DNA of 10,417 nucleotides from JBHJHK01 sp050330975 (GTDB lineage Bacteria; Pseudomonadota; Gammaproteobacteria; Competibacterales; Competibacteraceae), in contig JBHJHK010000060.1 of assembly GCA_050330975.1 (NCBI GenBank), positions 1 to 10,417 of the forward strand. Reading direction: 5' to 3'. Each line of letters starts with the position of its first letter. Position 1 is the first letter of the stretch. The translations under genes were made by a program, and so were the position numbers. This document shows positions 6,114 to 10,417 of this stretch, in pieces. The notes below the pieces were generated by a model, which saw nothing but the letters and a program-made list of their open reading frames with translations, was not told the origin of the DNA and ran no database searches.

Positions 6114-7162
6114 CCGTCGCCTCGTCCCGTTGGCTCTACGACGCCGTTCCCGCCGTCGCCGAAGAGGATCTCGCCATCGCCCGTCGCCGCCAGGGGCAAC
6201 TCACCAAGCCCGCGGGTTCCCTAGGGATCTTGGAGGCCCTAGGGGTCCGGCTGGCGGCCATGCAGGGCACCGAGCGGCCCTACCTGGAGCGGGTGGGGGT
6301 GGCGGTGTTCGCCGCCGACCACGGCGTGGCCAGCGAAGACGTCTCGGCCTACCCCCAGTCGGTGACCGGGGAGATGGTGCGCAACTTCGCCCGGGGGGGG
6401 GCTGCCATCAGCGTGTTGGCCCGGTTGTGGCGCCTGCGGCTGCGGGTCTACAACTTGGGGACCGTGCTGCCCCTGGAGGATCTCCCCGACGTCCGGGACT
6501 GCCGCATCGCCGCCGGGACCCGCAACCTGCGCCGGGAGGCCGCCATGACCCCCGAGCAACTGGCGGTGGCCATGGCCACGGGACGAGATGCCGTGGAGGA
6601 CGCCGCCCGGGCCCGTTGCCAGCTGTTCATCGGCGGCGAGATGGGCATCGGCGGTACCACCGCCGCCACCGCCGTGGCCTGCGCCCTGTTGAATCGCCCA
6701 CCTCTGGAGCTGGTGGGCCCGGGCACGGGCCTCGACGGAGCGGGGGTGGCCCACAAGACCGCGGTGATCGACCAAGCCCTGGCCCGCTGTCGGCCCCAAA
6801 CGCCCTTGGGGGCTCTGGCGGAGCTGGGGGGGTTTGAACTCGCCGCCCTCGCGGGCGCCTTGATCCGCTGTGCCCAGCGGGGACTTCCGAGTCTGGTGGA
6901 TGGCTACATCGCCACGACGGCGGCGTTGGTGGCGGTGCGCCTGCGTCCCGAGGTGGCCCCCTGGCTGTTCTACGCCCACCGAAGCGCCGAACCCGGCCAC
7001 GGTGCCCTCCTGGCCGCCCTGGCCACCCAACCGTTGCTGACCCTGGATATGGCGTTGGGGGAGGGCAGCGGTGCCGCCGTGGCGCTACCTCTGTTGCGGG
7101 CCGCCGCCGCCCTCCACGGCGAGATGGCCACCTTTGCCGAAGCGGGAGTCTCCAGGCGATGA
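6110..7162 (+). CDS. cobT: Nicotinate-nucleotide:dimethylbenzimidazole phosphoribosyltransferase CobT
   Basis: CobT transfers phosphoribose from nicotinate mononucleotide to 5,6-dimethylbenzimidazole, forming alpha-ribazole 5'-phosphate, the lower-ligand nucleotide of cobalamin. The 350 residues match the usual length. Landmarks are 'LTKPAGSLG' (31-39), 'VFAADHGVA' (66-74), 'YPQSVTGEMVRNFARGGAAI' (81-100), 'GGEMGIGGTTAA' (with E178) and 'GPGTGLDGAGVAHK'. 'LDMALGEGSGAA' near the end has E318 at the place of the catalytic Glu317 of Salmonella CobT. In the 'GEMGIG.TT' motif a Gly stands where Asn is common. The start overlaps cobU by ATGA. The end (7160-7162) overlaps the ATG of a 13-codon mini-ORF, also as ATGA. 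The last ~9 codons lie in the first copy of a 38-bp tandem duplication. Confidence 0.97.
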   Translation: MTVASSRWLYDAVPAVAEEDLAIARRRQGQLTKPAGSLGILEALGVRLAAMQGTERPYLERVGVAVFAADHGVASEDVSAYPQSVTGEMVRNFARGGAAISVLARLWRLRLRVYNLGTVLPLEDLPDVRDCRIAAGTRNLRREAAMTPEQLAVAMATGRDAVEDAARARCQLFIGGEMGIGGTTAATAVACALLNRPPLELVGPGTGLDGAGVAHKTAVIDQALARCRPQTPLGALAELGGFELAALAGALIRCAQRGLPSLVDGYIATTAALVAVRLRPEVAPWLFYAHRSAEPGHGALLAALATQPLLTLDMALGEGSGAAVALPLLRAAAALHGEMATFAEAGVSRR

Positions 7163-7210
7163 CCGACACCTCTGCCGAAGTGGGAGTCTCCAGGCCATGA
7201 CCGACACCTC
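7135..7210 (+). repeat. 38-bp tandem duplication spanning the cobT stop and cobC start
   Basis: Bases 7135-7172 and 7173-7210 are direct repeats with only two differences (7143 C vs 7181 T; 7158 G vs 7196 C), so 36 of 38 match. Each copy holds the end of cobT, an ATGA stop/start overlap and the first codons of cobC. The flanks TTTGCCGAA on the left and TCTGTTGAA on the right are similar, as expected for slippage between short near-repeats. Because 38 is not a multiple of three, the first ATG no longer leads into cobC. Confidence 0.95.
7159..7200 (+). CDS. 13-codon mini-ORF between cobT and cobC, made by the duplication
   Basis: The reading frame encodes MTDTSAEVGVSRP. Its ATG (7159-7161) overlaps the cobT stop as ATGA, and its TGA (7198-7200) overlaps the cobC ATG (7197-7199) in the same way. 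The first five residues equal the CobC start and the last eight copy the CobT tail, so it is a fusion of the two gene ends. GGGAG lies about 10 bases before each ATG. If ribosomes reinitiate, coupling from cobT to cobC would pass through it. There is no evidence that the peptide has a function. Confidence 0.5.
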   Translation: MTDTSAEVGVSRP

Positions 7211-7832
7211 TGTTGAATCCGTGACCGTGGTGGACCTCATGCGCCACGGCGAGCCCGAGGGGGGGCGGCGGTTTCGCGGCGCCATCGACGACCCCCTGAG
7301 CGCCAAGGGGCTGGCCCAGATGCGCGCCCGGGTGGGGGACCACTGTCCCTGGGGGCGGGTCGTCACCTCGCCTTTGCAGCGCTGCAGCGCCTTTGCCCGG
7401 GAACTCGCCACCCGCCACGGCCTCGGCCTGGCGGAAGATCAAGACCTCCGCGAGGAGAGCTTCGGCCGCTGGGACGGTCGGGCGGTGGACGAGGTGGCCG
7501 CCAGCGAGCCCGAAGCCCTGGCGGCCTTCTGGCGCGACCCGGCCGGTCACTTCCCCCCGGGGGGTGAGCCCCTGGCGGCCTTTCGCCAGCGGATCTTGAC
7601 GGCTTGGGGACGACTGTTGGACCGCCACGGGGGAGAGCACCTGTTGTTGGTGGTCCACGGCGGTGTCATCCGCGTGCTGTTGGCCCACGTCCTGGGCATG
7701 CCCTTGGCCCATTTGTGGCGCATCGAAGTGCCCTACGCCGCCTTGACCCGGCTGCGGGTGTTCGGCCATGGCCCCGACGCCCGGCCGGTGTTGGCGTTTC
7801 ACAATGGCGATTTGCCCCCCCCTGTCCCGTGA
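7197..7832 (+). CDS. cobC: Histidine phosphatase family protein, probable alpha-ribazole-5'-phosphate phosphatase CobC
   Basis: The likely role is removal of phosphate from alpha-ribazole 5'-phosphate, in line with its place between cobT and cobS. The 211-residue protein belongs to the phosphoglycerate-mutase-like histidine phosphatases. It has 'LMRHGEP' with catalytic H17 (R16 before it), 'TSPLQRC' with R62, 'REESFGRWDG' with the acid/base Glu region (86-87), and the second active-site histidine in 'LVVHGGVIRV' (H154). ATG 7197 is chosen: it carries the ATGA overlap with the mini-ORF, has GGGAG upstream, and gives the motif the usual short N-terminus. An upstream reading from 7071 would only be antiphase cobT sequence. 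The general family can act on other phosphoesters, so specificity rests on context. Confidence 0.92.
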   Translation: MTDTSVESVTVVDLMRHGEPEGGRRFRGAIDDPLSAKGLAQMRARVGDHCPWGRVVTSPLQRCSAFARELATRHGLGLAEDQDLREESFGRWDGRAVDEVAASEPEALAAFWRDPAGHFPPGGEPLAAFRQRILTAWGRLLDRHGGEHLLLVVHGGVIRVLLAHVLGMPLAHLWRIEVPYAALTRLRVFGHGPDARPVLAFHNGDLPPPVP

Positions 7833-7991
7833 TCTGCTCGCGGTTTCCGGCTTCAGGGGAGGGAGCCCGAGGGCGAGCCCCCTCTCAGCTCCCCTTGGCT
7901 TCCCGGAGAAGCGCACCTTGGCTCCCTCCCCGAGCTGAGGGAGGGTTAGAACGGGGGAGCCCCCTACCCCGAGGGCGGCGATTCACGGGCC
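7833..7991. repeat. GC-rich REP-like structured spacer between cobC and cobS
   Basis: This 159-bp spacer is dense in repeats. GGGGAGGGAGCC (7856-7867) is the exact inverse of GGCTCCCTCCCC (7920-7931), and CTCAGCT (7884-7890) of AGCTGAG (7933-7939). CCCGAGGGCG occurs at 7866-7875 and 7968-7977, and GAGCCCCCT at 7875-7883 and 7957-7965. A local hairpin pairs CCCTCCC (7924-7930) with GGGAGGG (7939-7945). No long T run follows, so it is not a clear terminator. It resembles intergenic palindromic elements that disperse through GC-rich proteobacterial genomes, and might reduce or shape read-through into cobS. Confidence 0.6.
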
Positions 7992-8753
7992 ATGCCTAAT
8001 ACCTTCATGGCCCCCCTGGGGCTGGCCTTTGCCTTCCTCACCCGGCTGCCCATTCCCACCGCCCTCGACCTCGCCGCCGTCCCCTGGGGCCGAGCTGTCC
8101 CCTGGTTTCCCGCCGTGGGAGCCGTCGTCGGGGTCTTGGTGCTGGCCACCGCGCTGCTTCCCCTCGATCCCCCCCTGGCGGCGGCCCTGGGGTTGGGGGT
8201 TTGGGTGGTGGTCACCGGTGGGTTGCACTTGGACGGTCTGGCCGACAGCGTCGACGCTTGGCTGGGGGGCGGCGGCGACCGAGAGCGCACCCTGGCGCTG
8301 ATGAAGGATCCCCACAGCGGCGCCCTGGCGGTGGTGGCGTTGGTAGTGGTGCTGGTGGTGAAGTTCGCCGCCCTCCAGAGCTTGGTGGCGGCGGGTGCCC
8401 AGGTGGCTGCAGTGGCGGCGGCGGTGTTGGGGCGCACCGCCCTGGTGGCCGCCTTGCTCACCACCCCCTACGTGCGCCGGGGGGGCCTGGGTCAGGCCTT
8501 TGTCGAAACCCTGGACCGCCCCGGCGGCGCGCTGGCCGCGGGTCTGAGTGTTTTGGGGGTGTTGGCCCTGGGTTGGCCGGGCATAGCGGCCCTGGGTGCG
8601 GTGGCGGCGGCACTGGGGGTGGGTTGGCTCTGGCGCCGGGAGGTGATGGCGCGCCTTGGGGGCACCACCGGCGATACCCTGGGGGCGTTGTGCGAGGGGG
8701 TGGAAACGGCGGTACTGGTGGCGTGGGTCGCCCTGGCCGGTAGCGGTCCCTAG
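7992..8753 (+). CDS. cobS: Adenosylcobinamide-GDP ribazoletransferase CobS
   Basis: CobS joins adenosylcobinamide-GDP to alpha-ribazole (or its phosphate), the last step of the nucleotide loop, and sits in the inner membrane. The 253-residue protein is close to the usual ~250. It begins with 'APLGLAFAFLTRLPIP', then has 'TGGLHLDGLADSVDAWLGG' (75-93) and 'LALMKDPHSGALAV' (101-114). The first is the acidic metal/diphosphate motif. 'LGRTA' (146-150) and 'LGGTTGDTLGA' (near 222-232) complete the family pattern. Several Ala/Val/Leu-rich segments (about 42-58, 60-76, 112-145, 182-212, 235-250) are membrane spans. ATG 7992 is used although its ribosome-binding site is weak. It follows cobC after a structured 159-bp spacer, so it may have its own expression control. 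It converges on the dehydrogenase gene with a 5-bp gap. Confidence 0.96.
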   Translation: MPNTFMAPLGLAFAFLTRLPIPTALDLAAVPWGRAVPWFPAVGAVVGVLVLATALLPLDPPLAAALGLGVWVVVTGGLHLDGLADSVDAWLGGGGDRERTLALMKDPHSGALAVVALVVVLVVKFAALQSLVAAGAQVAAVAAAVLGRTALVAALLTTPYVRRGGLGQAFVETLDRPGGALAAGLSVLGVLALGWPGIAALGAVAAALGVGWLWRREVMARLGGTTGDTLGALCEGVETAVLVAWVALAGSGP

Positions 8754-8758
8754 ACCTC

Positions 8759-10138
8759 TTATACCATCACCATCTTGCCGGGATTCAGCAGATTGTCGGG
8801 GTCCAGGGCCCGCTTGATGGCCGCCATGGTGGCCACGGCAATGGCGCCGTGCTCGGCTTCTAAGAATTCCATCTTGCCGTAACCCACCCCGTGTTCGCCG
8901 CTGCAGGTCCCCCCCATGGCCAAAGCCCGGTGGACTAGACGATCGTTGTTGGCCTTGATCCGCTCCAGTTGGGCGGCGTCGTCGGGGTCCACCAGATAGA
9001 GCAAGTGAAAGTTGCCGTCCCCCACATGGCCCACCAGGGGTGCCGTGAGGCCGTCCGCCGCCAGATCCGCCTGGGTGGCCTCGATGCAGTCGGCCAAACG
9101 GGAAATGGGCACGCAGACGTCCGTGGGCCAGCCCTTGCAGCCGGGGACGAGGGCCAAGGCGGCGTAGTAGGCGGCGTGGCGGGCGGCCCACAGGGCGTTG
9201 CGCTCTTGGTCTCGGCTGGTCCATTGAAAGGCGCCGGCGCAGTGCTCGGCGGCGATGGCCTCCACCTCCCGGGCCTGCTCGGCCACCCCGGCTTCGCTGC
9301 CGTGGAACTCGAAAAACAAGGTGGGTGCCACGGGGTAGTCGAAGTTGGCCCAGCGGTTGACGGCCTCCATCTGCAAGGCGTCTAGGAGTTCCACCCGGGC
9401 GATGGGGATACAGCTTTGGATCACCTGGATCACCGTGTCCACGGCGGCCTTGAGGGTGGGGTAGGGGCACACGGCGGCGGCCATGGCCTCGGGGAGGCCG
9501 TGGAGGCGCAAGGTGAGTTCGGTGATGATCCCCAAGGTGCCCTCGGCCCCCACCAAAAGCCGGGTGAGGTCGTAGCCCGCCGCCGATTTGCGGGCCCGGC
9601 CGCCGGTTTTGATCACACTGCCGTCGGCCAATACCGCCGTGAGGCCCAACACCGCCTCCCGCATGGTGCCATAGCGCACGGCGTTGGTGCCCGAGGCCCG
9701 GGTGGAGGCCATGCCCCCCAAGCTGGCGTCGGCCCCGGGGTCGATGGGAAAAAACAACCCGGTGTCCCGCAGGTGGTGATTGAGTTGCTTGCGGGTGACC
9801 CCGGCCTCTACGGTACAGTCCAAATCGTCGCCGCTCACCCGCAAGATGCGGTTCATGGCCGACAGATCGACGGAAATCCCCCCGTGGATGGCCATCACCC
9901 CCCCTTCCAAAGACGTCCCCGTGCCAAAGGGGATCAGCGGGGTGCGGTGGTGGCGACACAACCTCACCACCTCCTGGACCTCCTCGGTACTGGTGGCAAA
10001 CGCCACGGCGTCCGGGGGTGCGGGGGGGTGATAGGACTCGTCTTTGCCGTGGAGGGCCAAGATGTCGGGGCGGGTGTCGAGGCGGTCTCCCAGGCGCTGG
10101 CGCAGGCTGGCCAGGAGTTCGGCGGGGGCTTTGGCCAT
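8759..10138 (-). CDS. FAD-linked D-2-hydroxyacid dehydrogenase, GlcD / D-lactate dehydrogenase (LDHD) type
   Basis: This flavoprotein oxidises D-2-hydroxy acids such as D-lactate or glycolate to 2-oxoacids, passing electrons to the respiratory chain or a cytochrome. It has 459 residues from ATG 10138. The FAD_binding_4 domain shows 'LIPFGTGTSLEGG' (68-80), 'DPGADASLGGMASTRASGTN' (133-152) and 'SAAGYDLTRLLVGAEGTLGI' (185-204). The C-terminal FAD-oxidase domain has 'VGHVGDGNFHLLYLVDP', 'GGTCSGEHGVGYGK' and 'ALDPDNLLNPGKMV'. 'CKGWPTDVCVPISRL' is closer to LDHD than to GlcD. There is no signal peptide or Fe-S CCG domain, and no glcE or glcF next to it. ATG 10138 has GGGAG about 8 bases upstream; ATG 10165 would add nine residues with no clear Shine-Dalgarno. 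Exact substrate is uncertain. The gene is single, with an AT-rich region upstream. Confidence 0.92.
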   Translation of the reverse strand: MAKAPAELLASLRQRLGDRLDTRPDILALHGKDESYHPPAPPDAVAFATSTEEVQEVVRLCRHHRTPLIPFGTGTSLEGGVMAIHGGISVDLSAMNRILRVSGDDLDCTVEAGVTRKQLNHHLRDTGLFFPIDPGADASLGGMASTRASGTNAVRYGTMREAVLGLTAVLADGSVIKTGGRARKSAAGYDLTRLLVGAEGTLGIITELTLRLHGLPEAMAAAVCPYPTLKAAVDTVIQVIQSCIPIARVELLDALQMEAVNRWANFDYPVAPTLFFEFHGSEAGVAEQAREVEAIAAEHCAGAFQWTSRDQERNALWAARHAAYYAALALVPGCKGWPTDVCVPISRLADCIEATQADLAADGLTAPLVGHVGDGNFHLLYLVDPDDAAQLERIKANNDRLVHRALAMGGTCSGEHGVGYGKMEFLEAEHGAIAVATMAAIKRALDPDNLLNPGKMVMV

Positions 10139-10220
10139 GGCGAAGACTCCCAGGGGCAAATGCATTGAGATAGAGGGACCATGGCCATCACTGTACTACG
10201 GACGACCTGGCACTGGGGAT

Positions 10221-10280
10221 CGAAATATGTAATTTATCAATAGTAGATTTTTGTTTTTTTTTAATTAATGACATAAAAAT
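10221..10280. promoter_or_regulatory. AT-rich island upstream of the dehydrogenase, probable promoter region
   Basis: About 60 bases are strongly AT-rich in a window that is otherwise very GC-rich. They include a run of nine T's at 10254-10262 and TTAATTAAT just after it. On the plus strand TTGTTT (10251-10256) is 17 bases from TAAAAA (10274-10279), a weak -35/-10 pair that would start a transcript near 10286. On the minus strand TTGATA lies in a suitable region for the dehydrogenase but lacks a good -10. The island could also bind a nucleoid protein. Assignment is by composition and position. Confidence 0.45.
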
Positions 10281-10309
10281 CCCCTCGGGATGGCCCTGCG
10301 GTCCCAAGG
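10275..10309 (-). terminator. Possible intrinsic terminator, minus-strand orientation
   Basis: Read on the minus strand, the hairpin at 10309-10283 (CCTTGGGA pairing with TCCCGAGG, one mismatch, 11-base loop) is followed by GGA and five T's (10279-10275). It could end a transcript coming from a gene to the right of the window, insulating the dehydrogenase promoter. The same hairpin may simply be part of the plus-strand RNA candidate. Confidence 0.35.
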
Positions 10310-10380
10310 AGACTCCGGGGTCTCAGCGGGGTAGCAAAGGGGGGTGTAGACGCGACCTGGAGGCCTCCAGGTCGGGTTTT
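10283..10380 (+). ncRNA. Candidate small RNA with three hairpins, ending in a terminator
   Basis: No reading frame of note crosses this stretch. Hairpin 1 pairs CCT/GGGA (10283-10290) with TCCC/AGG (10302-10309), with one C-A mismatch and an 11-base loop. Hairpin 2 pairs GAGAC (10309-10313) with GTCTC (10320-10324). Hairpin 3 is the terminator at 10353-10374. A weak promoter-like pair lies just upstream. I do not recognise a known RNA family. It may instead be untranslated sequence of a gene beyond the right edge. Expression is not shown. Confidence 0.35.
10353..10380 (+). terminator. Strong intrinsic terminator, plus-strand orientation
   Basis: Bases 10353-10374 form a perfect 22-bp palindrome: CGACCTGGAGG followed by its exact reverse complement. 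As RNA this gives a 9-bp stem with a GGCC loop, and GGTTTT follows at 10375-10380. No T run follows on the opposite strand, so the direction is plus. No protein gene upstream on that strand would use it, since the dehydrogenase is on the minus strand; hence the small-RNA proposal. Confidence 0.6.
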
Positions 10381-10417
10381 GGGGCGAAATCGACACGTCT
10401 CCACTCCCCTGCGTTTT

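Noticed and set aside
7071..7196. Earlier start for cobC, adding 42 residues
   Set aside because: The extension is out-of-frame cobT sequence, pushes the RHG motif too far from the N-terminus, and lacks the ATGA coupling seen at 7197.
6627..7916. 429-codon minus-strand frame opposite cobT and cobC
   Set aside because: It is antisense to two well-recognised genes and has low-complexity shadow composition.
7983..9959. Very long open frame (658 codons) on the minus strand
   Set aside because: It is a second frame of the dehydrogenase gene plus the antisense of cobS, rich in Gly, Arg, Pro and His, with no family motif. High GC content makes such long shadow frames common here.

Overview
The window is very GC-rich, and its coding positions favour G/C in the third base. 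The best-recognised proteins (MutS C-terminal two thirds, the seven-iron ferredoxin FdxA, the CobU/CobT/CobC/CobS set) resemble gammaproteobacterial ones. The order mutS then fdxA is also a familiar gammaproteobacterial arrangement. A purple-sulfur-bacterium or related Chromatiales-type chromosome fits, but that assignment is inference. Nothing looks like a phage, transposon or CRISPR array.

Layout. (1) 1-1805, plus strand: an open frame entering from the left edge. Its first ~50 codons look like aldehyde:ferredoxin oxidoreductase (AOR) and run in frame into MutS lacking its N-terminal domains. This is either a real gene fusion or rearrangement, or an assembly chimera. (2) 1897-2220, plus: fdxA. 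(3) 2227-4136, minus: thiM, then a Tat-exported TRAP solute-binding protein overlapping it by one base. (4) 4137-4294: divergent intergenic region with three 12-bp tandem repeats and a palindrome. (5) 4295-5062, plus: an inositol-monophosphatase-family phosphatase, possibly HisN-type. (6) 5063-5594: no intact recognised gene, but a coding-like frame broken by one amber codon. (7) 5595-8753, plus: cobU, cobT, a 13-codon mini-ORF, cobC, a structured GC-rich spacer, and cobS. (8) 8759-10138, minus: a GlcD/LDHD-type FAD-linked D-2-hydroxyacid dehydrogenase, tail to tail with cobS. (9) 10139-10417: an AT-rich island, then a hairpin-rich stretch with a strong plus-strand terminator, possibly a small-RNA locus.

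How the genes work together. cobU, cobT, cobC and cobS cover nucleotide-loop assembly of cobalamin: activation of adenosylcobinamide to its GDP form, synthesis of alpha-ribazole phosphate, its dephosphorylation, and the final joining. cobU/cobT overlap by ATGA. The cobT/cobC junction carries a 38-bp tandem duplication, so the ATGA overlap now occurs twice, with a mini-ORF in between. thiM (thiazole salvage) is apparently translationally coupled to an orphan TRAP binding protein whose closest family is the 2-oxoacid-binding TakP type. The AOR-MutS junction, the duplicated start/stop overlap, the amber-interrupted frame and the 3' intergenic RNA candidate are the parts most worth a second look.
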